Shown here: positions 36,150-45,293 of the stretch, piece by piece
Layout of the letters: the number at the start of each line of letters is the position of its first letter
Numbering within the stretch: the stretch's first letter is position 1
Origin: Nitrospira defluvii
GTDB lineage: Bacteria; Nitrospirota; Nitrospiria; Nitrospirales; Nitrospiraceae
Assembly (NCBI GenBank): GCA_000196815.1
Contig: FP929003.1
Coordinates: 2,751,501-2,815,500, forward strand
Length of the DNA stretch: 64,000 bases
Direction: 5' to 3'
Notes under the pieces: generated by a model
Databases searched by the model: none
Seen by the model: only the letters and a program-made list of their open reading frames with translations
Told to the model about the DNA's origin: nothing
Position numbers and translations under genes: made by a program

Positions 36150-37274
36150 TTACAGACTTGATTGCAGGCATTCGTCATAAAGCGACTGGTAGGCCCGCAC
36201 CATGGTCTGTAAGCTGAACTGTCCTTCGGCGCGACGCTTTCCTTTCTCCCCAAACCGAGCAGCCTGCTGCCTGTTCGTCAGCAACGTCACCAAGCTGGAC
36301 GCCAAGGCCTTTCCATCACGCGGAGGAACCAGAAACCCCGTTTCTCCGTCGAGCACCAGTTCAGGGTTCCCACCAACCCGCGTCGCCACCACAGGCTTTC
36401 CGGCAATCATCGCTTCGAGTATTGCCATCGAGAGTCCCTCCGACAGCGAGGGCAGCACGAACACGTCGAGCATGGCCAGAATTCTTGGAATATCCTGTCT
36501 CAGGCCGAGAAAGTACACTCGTGAATCCAGCCCGAGCCGATGCACTTGCTCCTTCAATTCAGTCTCGAGCTGGCCTCTTCCGGCAAAAACAAAAGACGTG
36601 TTGGGACATTTCGTCAAGACAGCGGGGATCCCGTCGATCAAATATTGATGCCCCTTCACGGGATACAAGTTACCCACAACGCCCACAATCTGACCATTTT
36701 CAGGCAAGCTCAACTCTTTTCTACACACATCCACGTCGGCACGGCCACAGTGCGGCAACACATCCACACCGTTGTAAAGCACTTTGACTCGATCCGAGGA
36801 GACTCCGGCTTTCTCAACGATGAATTGCTTCAAATTCTCAGATACAGCCACCATGGTTGCCCTGCGGCTGACCCACCGATAGGCCAGACGACGCCTGAAT
36901 CTTTCCCAGAAGTAATTCTTCCCATGAACGGTTGCCACAAGAGGAATTCCTGACATCGCTGCGACAAAAGTTCCCTGCACGTTGGCATCAAACTCATGCG
37001 CGTGAATCAAGTCCACCCGCTCCTGTCGCAGCAGCCGCTTGAATTGAAGTGCCCATCGCCAATCGGTCATCCCGTGCGTTGGAATAATGAACGTTCGAAT
37101 CCCGCGGTCTTCGCTCCGCTCCTGGATCCACCCGGGACGAAACAAGCAGAGAATGGCTCGATATCTCTCTGGATCCAGCGAGGCGGCCAAATTGCTGATG
37201 ACGCGCTCGGCACCTCCAGGACCGCTGCTGGTCGAGAGGTACAGAATTGTTTTAAGATCGTGAGGACTCGGCAT
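36150..37274 (-). CDS. Glycosyltransferase family 4
   Basis: 'ILYLSTSSGPGGAERVISNLAASLDPERY' is the GT4 N-terminal glycine-rich loop; 'DLIHAHEFDANVQGTFVAAMSGIPLVATVHGKN' and 'VLYNGVDVLPHC' follow. 'VVGNLYPVKGHQYLIDGIPAVL' and 'SLSEGLSMAILEAMIAGKPVVATRVGGNPELV' give the donor site with the E-x7-E pair. The layout resembles WcaL/ExoL-type EPS transferases. It is 41 bases after the membrane glycosyltransferase gene. Confidence 0.94.
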   Translation of the reverse strand: MPSPHDLKTILYLSTSSGPGGAERVISNLAASLDPERYRAILCLFRPGWIQERSEDRGIRTFIIPTHGMTDWRWALQFKRLLRQERVDLIHAHEFDANVQGTFVAAMSGIPLVATVHGKNYFWERFRRRLAYRWVSRRATMVAVSENLKQFIVEKAGVSSDRVKVLYNGVDVLPHCGRADVDVCRKELSLPENGQIVGVVGNLYPVKGHQYLIDGIPAVLTKCPNTSFVFAGRGQLETELKEQVHRLGLDSRVYFLGLRQDIPRILAMLDVFVLPSLSEGLSMAILEAMIAGKPVVATRVGGNPELVLDGETGFLVPPRDGKALASSLVTLLTNRQQAARFGEKGKRRAEGQFSLQTMVRAYQSLYDECLQSSL

Positions 37275-37315
37275 TTAATCAAATCTGCAGCGTGCCACCA
37301 GACAGACGCATCTGC

Positions 37316-38632
37316 CTAATGACCGGACTTAGCCAGATCATAGGCAATCCACATCCAATTAATCAGGATGTAGGAAAGCACGGGCGCCAGAATGAAAAGC
37401 TGCTTTCGAGCCAACGACCCGCTCGTTCGTACCTCTACTAAAAGTGAACGCCACCGTGTGATCGCGTTCGCTGCAAACACCAGCAGAAGGTAGTCGACGG
37501 CGTCCCGGTAGCGAGGAGAACCATATACAACAAAGGTCACGAAGATGGTGTACGCGATCAACGCCAGGCCGATCCACCAGAACCAGTCGCGCTTTCCGAA
37601 TACAAATCCTGCGATACCTAGGACCACCACACCGGCACTCAAGACGCCTAGCAGCCCACTCAGCAAGGTAGCCTGCCTAGCCGGCAACTTATACAACTCT
37701 TTGATTTCTTCTCGTTCAAACCTTGGCCAAAGAAACCAGGCTACCTTCTTGAACCCCAACCGCAGGAAATGGACTGGGTCTTCCTGGATATACTTGAGCG
37801 CCTCTTTTCGATGCCACGCATCGGATTGCGGTGTGCCGAACCCCAGGCTGGCCACTTCCGATTCAGCTGAAAAACGAACCCATTTCCCGGTTGCCTCTGG
37901 GTTATTTCCTATATGCAAATTAACCCCGGACGTATAGCTGATCGGGAGTGGTTGCCCCCAGACAATGACGTTTCTCCACATCCAAGGTGTTAATGTAATC
38001 AACAGCATCATGACGAATACTGCAACATGCCTCAACCCATCGTGTCGTGAGGCTGAGGTCATGATCAGATATCCGCCAAATATGAGCGGATAGACAATGG
38101 CCACTTCCCGTGTAAGAAGACAACAGGCAATAAGGACCCCGAGAGCTAAGGCCTGGCGGCTGTCTGGGCAATTCGGCTTGAAAGAAATGATCACGAGAGA
38201 GCAGAGCAGGAACGTGGCGAACAGCGGCTCGCTCATCACAAATGTGTCTGCTACCACATATGACGGCAGCAAACCTCTAAGCCAAAACCCTAACCTGGCC
38301 CCTGCCTCTCCGGACAGATTTCTTATCAGCACAAACATCAAGACACAGTTGAGTACCCCAATGAGTGCCGTGGCAATCTGGCCTGTCAGAAAGGTTGCGC
38401 CGGGAACTAGGCTTAAAACCCCGGAAAGATAAACAAAATACATGGGGGCGCGATATCCAAACTCACCTCCTCCCTTCAACCACTCGGCCGATGAATGGAC
38501 GAGCTGTTGTGAGCCGGAATAAAAGGCAAGCTGATCCCCACCAGGCGCCTCGTGCTGCCCTCCCCAGGCAATCAGGGCAATCCGTATCAGGAAAAGGGCG
38601 ATTGCACCCAGCACCATCGTACGTGTGCTCAT
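37316..38632 (-). CDS. Multi-pass membrane glycosyltransferase, GT39/PMT-like
   Basis: About ten membrane helices and an early periplasmic loop with 'APGGDQLAFYSGSQQLVHSS' then 'GYRAPMYFVYLSGVL' resemble the Dol-P-mannosyltransferase/ArnT superfamily, which uses polyprenyl-phosphate sugars outside the inner membrane. Loop segments 'NLHIGNNPEATGKWVRF' and 'FGTPQSDAWHRKEALKYIQEDPVHFLRLGFKKVAWFLWPRFE' are typical of this group in bacterial EPS loci. It may add a side sugar to the exported glycan. The ATG at 38632 starts directly with the first helix. Confidence 0.85.
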   Translation of the reverse strand: MSTRTMVLGAIALFLIRIALIAWGGQHEAPGGDQLAFYSGSQQLVHSSAEWLKGGGEFGYRAPMYFVYLSGVLSLVPGATFLTGQIATALIGVLNCVLMFVLIRNLSGEAGARLGFWLRGLLPSYVVADTFVMSEPLFATFLLCSLVIISFKPNCPDSRQALALGVLIACCLLTREVAIVYPLIFGGYLIMTSASRHDGLRHVAVFVMMLLITLTPWMWRNVIVWGQPLPISYTSGVNLHIGNNPEATGKWVRFSAESEVASLGFGTPQSDAWHRKEALKYIQEDPVHFLRLGFKKVAWFLWPRFEREEIKELYKLPARQATLLSGLLGVLSAGVVVLGIAGFVFGKRDWFWWIGLALIAYTIFVTFVVYGSPRYRDAVDYLLLVFAANAITRWRSLLVEVRTSGSLARKQLFILAPVLSYILINWMWIAYDLAKSGH

Positions 38633-38764
38633 ACTCGACGCATCTCGGAATCACATTGCGTAGTATCTGCTGGCGCAGGTCTCGCACGCACGCGTAAGCC
38701 GGTGCCTGACCGCACCCATTCCACATCAGCCAATGAATACCTACCACTCATCCAGAAAGTGCCA

Positions 38765-40093
38765 TTATCTCGCCGGGCGAGGCCTGGGCCTGCCCCAAGA
38801 GGTCAATCGAGCAGGCGTAGACGGGGATACCGCTTCAAGAGAATTTTCAGAATATCGTTCAGTAGTATTTTTCAAAGCGACGGCAAGACCAGTCAAGATC
38901 CAAAAGGTAGGGTAGTACAGGGTCGAAATAAATGTGCTGGTAACGAGGTACGCCACGAGGGCCCCTAAAATTGCGTTCCCAAACCATGCTGCCTTTTCCA
39001 AATCGGCATCAACTGGGACAGCTTCGTGCCCATGAGCCAGGTGTTGTCGCATACCCAAGCGGTTGCAATACCTGACAGCCTTGTAGTTGAAAACCACCAT
39101 GCTTCCAAAAATAAACGCGCCCAGAAGACCTAATTCTGGCAGCAGTGTGAAGTACAACGAGTGCGCTTGACGGCCAGCCAGGGACTTGGTCTGCCAGGTC
39201 CGACCGCCGAGATATTCGCCGATCGTCCAGGGGAAATTGCCTTGCCCCACACCGAAGACGGGATTGGCCAGGAACATTTCCCATCCAATTCCCCATGTGA
39301 ACATTCTCTGACCGGCGGTGCCGGACTCCATCGTACTGTCATCGGTGATTGTTCGCATTCGATCCCAATATTCCTGAGGAGCGGCAACCAACACCAGCAG
39401 TAACACACCCGTCAACAAAACGATCGACCACACTTTTCGCGGTGAATAGAACCAGCAGAACGAACCGACAGCCAACAACCCAAGAAATCCTCCTCGCGAC
39501 GCAGTGGCAATTGACGACAACACAAATATGCCCAACAGAACCAAGTATAGGACCTTTGCACCTTTCGCTGTCGTCCCTTGGTAGAGAAAAAATGCGAAGG
39601 GAACTGCGACATTCATCTCCATCGCAAAGTCATTTTCATCTCCAAGCCAACCTCCAACACCACGCCCCCCATGTAGCATTCCATTGATTGCCAACAAAGC
39701 ATGAACCCCCAACCAGACCAGAATGAGTTTCTGCATCTTCCCAGTCGTATTCACAAATGTAATGATTCCCAAATAAAAACAGAAATACAACGTGAGATCC
39801 TTCAATAGCGAGAAGGCATAAAAATTATTAGTTGCAAAAGGCACCCAGAGTGCCATGAAAACCAATAGCCCCATCCACAATTTCGACTGCACGTTGGAAA
39901 GTCTTGCCCGTCCTGAGAAAATTACGGCCAAGGCAATAGAGGCATCTATTACTGAAGGAAACGGAATAACTTTGAGCGGAGGTAAAAAGTCTTGCGGCCG
40001 ACCAAACTCAAAAAGCATGGCGAGCAAGACAAGGAGAAAGCCGAATTCCTTGTCTTTCGGCCTCGCTTGAGAGCCAGGTATTGAATGGCCCAT
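38765..40093 (-). CDS. O-antigen ligase/polymerase family membrane protein (Wzy/WaaL-like)
   Basis: Eleven or so hydrophobic helices are arranged as in the O-antigen ligase (Wzy_C) family. The large periplasmic loop at ~250-330 holds 'ATASRGGFLGLLAVGSFCW', 'GTAGQRMFTWGIGWEMFLANPVFGVGQGNF' and 'AHSLYFTLLPELGLLGAFIF', which is the family signature. It probably polymerises repeat units or joins the glycan to an acceptor. I prefer the ATG at 40093 (AAGG at 4-5 nt) to that at 40132. The IS630 element inserted 80 bases upstream and may have cut it off from the promoter used by the genes before it. Confidence 0.9.
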   Translation of the reverse strand: MGHSIPGSQARPKDKEFGFLLVLLAMLFEFGRPQDFLPPLKVIPFPSVIDASIALAVIFSGRARLSNVQSKLWMGLLVFMALWVPFATNNFYAFSLLKDLTLYFCFYLGIITFVNTTGKMQKLILVWLGVHALLAINGMLHGGRGVGGWLGDENDFAMEMNVAVPFAFFLYQGTTAKGAKVLYLVLLGIFVLSSIATASRGGFLGLLAVGSFCWFYSPRKVWSIVLLTGVLLLVLVAAPQEYWDRMRTITDDSTMESGTAGQRMFTWGIGWEMFLANPVFGVGQGNFPWTIGEYLGGRTWQTKSLAGRQAHSLYFTLLPELGLLGAFIFGSMVVFNYKAVRYCNRLGMRQHLAHGHEAVPVDADLEKAAWFGNAILGALVAYLVTSTFISTLYYPTFWILTGLAVALKNTTERYSENSLEAVSPSTPARLTSWGRPRPRPAR

Positions 40094-40173
40094 TGTACCT
40101 TGCACGGTCGCCTGCAGCCCTGGCCTCAACATACCTTCGAATTGCCTTTCAGGTTCTACTTTCCAACCTACTA

Positions 40174-41274
40174 GTGAACTGTAACGTTTAAAATGGTAGT
40201 GTCATGACGCCTATGGAGGACGTGATGAAACTGACCAAGAGTGAACGTATGGAACTTCAGCGCCAAGCGAGAGCCAGCAATGGTCGAGCCGATTCCGCTC
40301 GGCATGCCCGTCTGATTCTGCTGCTGGCCGATGGCATGACGTGGGCCACGATTCGCGCCAAGCTGGACTGCAATGACAGTTACATCAGTCGTTGGAGTCA
40401 GCGCTTTGCCGCAGATCGGCTGGCGGGGTTGTTCGCCCGCTACGCCGGGCGTGCGCGCTACAAAGTAACCGATCGGATCGAGGCCCGCGTCCTGGCCTGG
40501 ACGACGAACCACACACCGGGCGACGGATCGACGCATTGGTCCTCGCGCAAGCTGGCGGCGCAGTTGGGGGACCTCTCGCATATGACGGTCACGCGTATCT
40601 GGGCCAAGCACGCCCTCAAGCCGCATCGCCTGGAAGGGTATCTGGCCTCCAACGATCCGGACTTCGAAGCCAAGGCGGCCGATGTGATCGGCCTGTATCT
40701 GCACCCGCCGCAGCACGCCGCCGTATTCTGCGTCGACGAGAAGACCGCGATTCAGGCGCTCGATCGCAAAGACCCGGTGTTGCCCTTGTCGCCGGGGCAT
40801 GCCGAACGCCATGGCTTTGAGTATGTCCGTCACGGCACCCTCTCCCTGTACGCCGCGTTCAACACCAAGACGGGCGAGGTCTTGGGCAAGACCGCACCGC
40901 GCCATACCTCGGCCGAGTTCGTCGCATTTCTAACCGACATCGTGACCCATCAGCCCAACGGCAAAGAGATTCACGTGATTGCGGATAACCTCTCGGCGCA
41001 CAAGACCGCGCGGGTCGAGGCGTTTCTCGCCCAGTATCCGAGGGTGCAGCTGCACTTCACCCCGACGTACGCCTCCTGGCTCAACCAGGTCGAACTGTGG
41101 TTCGCCAAGATCGAACGCGACGTGATCGCCCGTGGCGTCTTTACCTCGGTGCCTGATCTCAAACGAAAGCTCATGCGCTATATCCGGCACTACAATACGC
41201 AGCCCAAACCTGTGAAGTGGAAGTACTTTGATGCGTCACGTCGAATTACTCCCGAATCAATCGTTACAGTCCAC
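40174..41274 (+). mobile_element. IS630-family (Tc1/mariner-type) element, 1101 bp
   Basis: Inverted ends GTGAACTGTAACG (40174 on) and, on the other strand, GTGGACTGTAACG (from 41274) bound the element. The dinucleotide TA flanks each side (40172-40173 and 41275-41276), the known target duplication of this family. The single transposase gene fills it almost fully. It separates the O-antigen ligase gene from the methyltransferase gene in an otherwise continuous minus-strand locus. Confidence 0.93.
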
Positions 41275-41277
41275 TAG
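40225..41277 (+). CDS. IS630-family transposase
   Basis: An HTH N-terminal half (~25-130) precedes a DDE domain with Asp171 ('VFCVDEKTAIQAL'), Asp254 ('HVIADNLSAHK') and Glu290 ('WLNQVELWF'). The frame is complete at 350 residues. The ATG at 40225 has GGAGGACG upstream and is preferred over 40204. The stop codon TAG (41275-41277) is not inside the element: TA is the target duplication and G is host sequence. So the element borrows its stop from the insertion site. Confidence 0.95.
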   Translation: MKLTKSERMELQRQARASNGRADSARHARLILLLADGMTWATIRAKLDCNDSYISRWSQRFAADRLAGLFARYAGRARYKVTDRIEARVLAWTTNHTPGDGSTHWSSRKLAAQLGDLSHMTVTRIWAKHALKPHRLEGYLASNDPDFEAKAADVIGLYLHPPQHAAVFCVDEKTAIQALDRKDPVLPLSPGHAERHGFEYVRHGTLSLYAAFNTKTGEVLGKTAPRHTSAEFVAFLTDIVTHQPNGKEIHVIADNLSAHKTARVEAFLAQYPRVQLHFTPTYASWLNQVELWFAKIERDVIARGVFTSVPDLKRKLMRYIRHYNTQPKPVKWKYFDASRRITPESIVTVH

Positions 41278-41387
41278 TTGCAGACTGCGTTTTTGCACCG
41301 ATCAGAAGATACCTGACTCACAGTGATTGGAGTCTCTTCATGAGGCTTTTGAAAACTCGCAAACCTGAACATTTGAGAAGTGTTCAC

Positions 41388-42134
41388 TCAGACCACTTTC
41401 CTGAGAGCCACAATCATATTAGTTCGAAGTTTCCGGAAAGGCTGAGTCATCAGCAGCCGAATCCACAACAACTCCAGCACGGCCAGCGGCGGAAGCATAG
41501 CAAAGATGGCATCCGTGGCAATTAAATCAAGCTGTAACACCTCAAAGCCATTGGCTTGAGCAAGCGCTTTGACCTGGGCTTCCGTATTCGCCTTATAGTG
41601 TGTCGGAAAGACGTCATGCTCCTGCCGCCCCTCCAATAAGTAGATGAGTTTGCCCTTGAGCCATTCAGGCACAACCTTGGATAAGATCACTCCGTAGCCG
41701 AATGCGTTCGGAGTATGAAACAAGAACACGCCTCTCGACTTAAGGATGCGTCCAATCTCCCTAAACTGTTCGTCTGGATTATCAAGATGCTCAACCACCA
41801 TATTTGCGGTTACCAGGTCGAATGCTTCGTTTCTAAAGGGTAACTTGGTGACATCGCCGCGCAACTTCTTGGCGATATTAGGATGAGCTTTGAGAGACGG
41901 AAGATCATAGTCGATGCCAAATATCGCCTTACAGGTTTTTACCAACTGACGTTCTTCATTCGCTCGCCAGTTGGGAAGGATGGAATGCCCACAGCCTATT
42001 TCCACCCATTCAACTGATGGCGTCACATACCGTTTCAGCGATTCCTCATACGAATACTGGGAATATCTCAGCGTCGGCACAATGGCACCCCGCAGCGTCC
42101 AATAGATGTGGAACAGTCTGGTTCGCAAACTCAT
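41388..42134 (-). CDS. Class I SAM methyltransferase
   Basis: Motif I is 'VEWVEIGCGHSILPNW', followed by 'AIFGIDYDLPSLKAH', 'DVTKLPFRNEAFDLVTANMVVEHLDNPDEQFREIGRILKSRGVFLFHTPN'. This is a Methyltransf_11-type fold; 'NAFGYGVILSKVVPEWLKG' and a hydrophobic C-terminal part suggest contact with a lipid-linked or membrane-near substrate. It likely methylates a sugar. The IS630 right end is 113 bases past its stop codon. Confidence 0.88.
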   Translation of the reverse strand: MSLRTRLFHIYWTLRGAIVPTLRYSQYSYEESLKRYVTPSVEWVEIGCGHSILPNWRANEERQLVKTCKAIFGIDYDLPSLKAHPNIAKKLRGDVTKLPFRNEAFDLVTANMVVEHLDNPDEQFREIGRILKSRGVFLFHTPNAFGYGVILSKVVPEWLKGKLIYLLEGRQEHDVFPTHYKANTEAQVKALAQANGFEVLQLDLIATDAIFAMLPPLAVLELLWIRLLMTQPFRKLRTNMIVALRKVV

Positions 42135-42207
42135 GTCGATGCCGGGCCTCCCTTGATCCTTGGATCCTTGCCGTCTGCACTCACGTTTCGATCAAATCAA
42201 CTCGATT

Positions 42208-42795
42208 CTACCTTTGCTTGCCCGAGGACAACATCTGCATCACCAATACATCACAGGCCTGCTTAATCATCGCGAAGCAGGTCTGAAAATCTTCCAGCGT
42301 TCCACTGTAGGGGTCAGCAACTTCTCGCACCGACTGATCATAAAACTGCCGAAGCAAAAACACCTTCTGTTTTGCCTGGGGATAGAGCTTGAGCATACGA
42401 CGACGTTGCCGCCACTCCATGACCAAAATCATGTCCGCCCGCTCAACCTGTTCCTTGTGCAGCTGTTGCGTTGCATGCTGGCTGAGCAAGAGCCCGCCCT
42501 GCGTGCCGACGAGTTGCGCGAGCGGATGTGCCGTCTTTCCAAACGATGTGTCAAGCCCTGCCGACTCAATCACAATCGGTAACCCATGCTTTTCAACCTG
42601 ATGCTTGAGATAAGCCTCTGCTAACGGACTGCGGCAGATATTGCCTTTACAGACGACCAAAATGGCACGCACGGGACTTGGGAACGCCTGCCGATTCACC
42701 AGACTCCGATAGCGCCACTGATCAAACGCCCCATTCACAGCTCTTTTGAACGAACGAGCCACTCCTCGTAGAGACGAAGCATCTACTTGAGCCAT
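42208..42795 (-). CDS. Low-molecular-weight protein-tyrosine phosphatase (Wzb-like)
   Basis: The P-loop Cys49-Lys-Gly-Asn-Ile-Cys-Arg55-Ser fits the C-x5-R-S signature and the general acid Asp161 is in 'ADPYSGTLEDF'. In exopolysaccharide loci these enzymes dephosphorylate the tyrosine kinase that controls chain length. A ~42-residue N-terminal extension ('RGVARSFKRAVNGAFDQWRYRSL') is unusual for the family. The start at 42795 has GGGAG 5 nt upstream. It abuts the ATP-grasp gene (9-nt gap). No matching Wzc/BY-kinase is in this window. Confidence 0.93.
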   Translation of the reverse strand: MAQVDASSLRGVARSFKRAVNGAFDQWRYRSLVNRQAFPSPVRAILVVCKGNICRSPLAEAYLKHQVEKHGLPIVIESAGLDTSFGKTAHPLAQLVGTQGGLLLSQHATQQLHKEQVERADMILVMEWRQRRRMLKLYPQAKQKVFLLRQFYDQSVREVADPYSGTLEDFQTCFAMIKQACDVLVMQMLSSGKQR

Positions 42796-42804
42796 CACCA
42801 CTCC

Positions 42805-44004
42805 CTATACCAGCTTAAGATACCGCATGACCTCAAAGCGGCTGGGGCCGAGATCATCGATACGCTCCACTTCATAAAATGTATCTCGTTCAAAAAACCG
42901 GCAGAAGGACATGAGCGCTTGAAACCGGGATGGGGCGCCGGGTGGAAGATTCAACGCACGATCCCCGTTCCTGATGCGCATGACCAGTTGATCTAAGTCA
43001 CCCAGCAACCATCTGGACTTGACCCCGACACGGTAGCCATTTTCAGGTATCGTCTCGCCCCGTCCCATCGCCATATTAAGCAAGTGCAGGGGAAAATTTA
43101 GGCCCGCATCGATAGCCAGCTGGAGCGACCCCCAAAACCGCCCATTAATTTCCATAAGCAGAGGGCGCTGAGTGGCGGCATCTACTTTGAATTCCACCAT
43201 GGCCACACCATGCCACTTCACACCCTGCAACAGCTTCAGAGTAGCGTCAACCATGGATTTCGGCAAGGCAATACTCTCTCGCAATACGCTGACTCCGCCG
43301 GAAGGCGGTCGTTCACGCACTCGCCGGTGTGCAAACATCCCCAACGGTGTCCCTTCCTGCATCAACACAAACAATCCCTGGCCTTCACCGATGACGCGCC
43401 GTTGAATCAACGAAGGCTGCCGCAGATAAGGCCTCTCACGGTAGAGGCGCAGAAGCTCATCAGGAGACTCGGCATAGCAGACACTGGTTTTTGTCCACTG
43501 ATTGCCGCTTCTCACCAATGAACAGCCGGGCTTCACCACCACTGGAAAATCAACAATACCCTCTGCGATTCCTTCGACTCGACCATCAGGAACAAAGGTG
43601 GTATCGGGAATAGCAACGCCCTCCCTCAGAGCTTGTTGCATCAATCTATATTTATCGGAGATTTCTTGAAATGCCTGAGGACTGGGAGCCGGGAAATGCG
43701 TATATCTTTCGAATTGCGCCTTCTCCGGCCCAAGGACGTGCATAGCAATATCAGACAAAGGAATCACAACATCGACTCGATGAGTTCGCACTGCCTCCAT
43801 CAATGTGGCGATGAAACGTTCAGGTTCTTGATAGGGAGACGGATAGGAAATGCTCTGTCTGCAGTAACGGGAGGAACCTGCAAGGGATCGTTGGGACTCT
43901 GCCCCAACAATCACCTCTACTTGTTCACTTCCAAGTGCCCTGGTGACCGCAAGCGCAGCCCGCTCATTTCCGTCGGTAATCAATACTTTCACAAGTATTC
44001 CCAC
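42805..44004 (-). CDS. ATP-grasp ligase (carboxylate-amine ligase type)
   Basis: Residues 1-110 form a PreATP-grasp Rossmann-like domain ('KVLITDGNERAALAVTRALGSEQVEVIVG'), ~120-320 the ATP-grasp fold with 'FPVVVKPGCSLV' (Lys for ATP) and 'GVAMVEFKVDAATQRPLLMEINGRFWGSLQLAI' (Glu and Asn for magnesium). It resembles CarB-like enzymes that join a carboxylate to an amine or thiol through an acyl phosphate. In this setting it may link an amino acid or similar group to an amino sugar; that is inferred. The start is GTG at 44004; GTG at 43992 is equally likely. Confidence 0.88.
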   Translation of the reverse strand: MGILVKVLITDGNERAALAVTRALGSEQVEVIVGAESQRSLAGSSRYCRQSISYPSPYQEPERFIATLMEAVRTHRVDVVIPLSDIAMHVLGPEKAQFERYTHFPAPSPQAFQEISDKYRLMQQALREGVAIPDTTFVPDGRVEGIAEGIVDFPVVVKPGCSLVRSGNQWTKTSVCYAESPDELLRLYRERPYLRQPSLIQRRVIGEGQGLFVLMQEGTPLGMFAHRRVRERPPSGGVSVLRESIALPKSMVDATLKLLQGVKWHGVAMVEFKVDAATQRPLLMEINGRFWGSLQLAIDAGLNFPLHLLNMAMGRGETIPENGYRVGVKSRWLLGDLDQLVMRIRNGDRALNLPPGAPSRFQALMSFCRFFERDTFYEVERIDDLGPSRFEVMRYLKLV

Positions 44005-44043
44005 CCCAAGGCGATTCCCCTCATATCCATTGCCCTTGTTGAC

Positions 44044-45102
44044 TTACACCGAACTCGGTTGGGGACCGAACAATCGGAAAGAAAAAAGCGGGATGGTGTC
44101 CGATATGTCGTTGTGGATTCCTACTCGGCGAATGGCATACCTATTTTCTGGGCAGCTCCCTTCGAAGCCCATTCGCACTGACACTGCGGCTTCATATCCA
44201 TTAGCTTTCACCAGATCCTCAATGGAAGCGTCGCTGTTCCCATTCGGGTAACAATAGACCGGCACAAAGTTGACACCCTGATCAAAAAGAACCTGTCTTG
44301 ACCTCACAAGCTCTTCGGAAACCTCGTCTAATGTGATGGTCGTCATAATACGGTGTGTGCAGGAGTGGGAACCGAATGACACCCCTCCCCGGGACATTTC
44401 ACGCACCTCGTCCCAATTTACAATCACCCGATCCAGGGGTAATGTCACTCGTAGTTCTGCTGCCAACGCCTGCACCAATTCTCGGATGCGCTCTATCGGC
44501 CAATGCTTACAACGCTCGATAATTTCATCCCCTAGTTGCTTTTGGCGAACCGACACTTCAACCAACCGAGAAACATCTTCACCCAGGAAACCGGACAACA
44601 CACCCTCAACCGCTGCCAGAGGTTCCTGACGCTCTTTCCGATCCGCAACAACCTTACACAAAACCGCCAGCTGATCAGGCCAAAACCACTCGTTCCTTCC
44701 TACATAGTCAGTGGGAAGGAAAATCGTCGCGGGCATACGCAGCTGCTTCAAAACTGGATACGCATGGCGATAGTTGTCCAACCAGCCATCATCGAAGGTA
44801 ATCACACAATACCGCGCATGGGCACTCCACTCGCCCCGTTGCCACAGATCCAGGAGTTCCTGGAGCGACAGCACCGTAAAATTACTCCTTACAAAAGACA
44901 TCTGTTGAGCAAATACACTGTCAAGCACATACATTCCTGGCTGAACCGGATAACGAGCAACTTCCTCTTTCGTCAGGACGCGGTGATACATTAGCAGCGC
45001 CACCTTGCCTCGATGACGCCATCGATAGATAGATGAAGCGTGGAAGGGCCTTGCTACCGCAGAGCGAATTGTTTTTTTTAACCGTCCTACCGAGAAGTTC
45101 AT
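44044..45102 (-). CDS. Polysaccharide deacetylase (NodB domain)
   Basis: The NodB catalytic residues are visible: Asp104/Asp105 in 'ITFDDGWLDN' and the metal-binding His246 and His250 in 'FGSHSCTHRIM'. 'ALLMYHRV' at 36-42 and 'PVYCYPNGNSD' near 285 complete the family pattern. It removes N- or O-acetyl groups from sugars. The N-terminal 30 residues are basic with no clear signal peptide, so it may be membrane-associated on the cytosolic side or exported atypically. It lies 39 bases before the ATP-grasp gene and 22 bases after the DUF5989 gene. Confidence 0.92.
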   Translation of the reverse strand: MNFSVGRLKKTIRSAVARPFHASSIYRWRHRGKVALLMYHRVLTKEEVARYPVQPGMYVLDSVFAQQMSFVRSNFTVLSLQELLDLWQRGEWSAHARYCVITFDDGWLDNYRHAYPVLKQLRMPATIFLPTDYVGRNEWFWPDQLAVLCKVVADRKERQEPLAAVEGVLSGFLGEDVSRLVEVSVRQKQLGDEIIERCKHWPIERIRELVQALAAELRVTLPLDRVIVNWDEVREMSRGGVSFGSHSCTHRIMTTITLDEVSEELVRSRQVLFDQGVNFVPVYCYPNGNSDASIEDLVKANGYEAAVSVRMGFEGSCPENRYAIRRVGIHNDISDTIPLFSFRLFGPQPSSV

Positions 45103-45124
45103 CTCACCCGCTGAGTCCTCGAAA

Positions 45125-45277
45125 CTAGAACAACGTGTAGATAAACGGAGCCACCGCTGATCCTTGCGTCAGCACGATCAAGCTGCCCAATAGCACCAGC
45201 ATCACAATAATCGGCAACAGCCAGAATTTTTTCCGTTCTTTCATAAAGGCCCAGAGCTCTGTCAGGAACTCGCCCAT
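45125..45277 (-). CDS. DUF5989 family small membrane protein (50 residues)
   Basis: The product begins Met-Gly-Glu-Phe-Leu-Thr-Glu-Leu-Trp and then has 'MKERKKFWLLPIIVMLVLLG' and the near-invariant end 'LTQGSAVAPFIYTLF', the DUF5989 pattern. One membrane helix spans ~19-37. CGGAGGG before the ATG at 45277 supports translation. Members of this family usually sit beside SxtJ-type proteins and carbamoyltransferases; here the SxtJ gene is 16 bases upstream. Function is unknown; it is likely a partner of the carbamoyltransferase system. Confidence 0.9.
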   Translation of the reverse strand: MGEFLTELWAFMKERKKFWLLPIIVMLVLLGSLIVLTQGSAVAPFIYTLF

Positions 45278-45293
45278 ACTGCCCTCCGTTTGC

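Noticed and set aside
40171-40905. 244-codon minus-strand open frame in the IS630 element
   Set aside because: Shadow of the transposase, which has its DDE residues on the plus strand.
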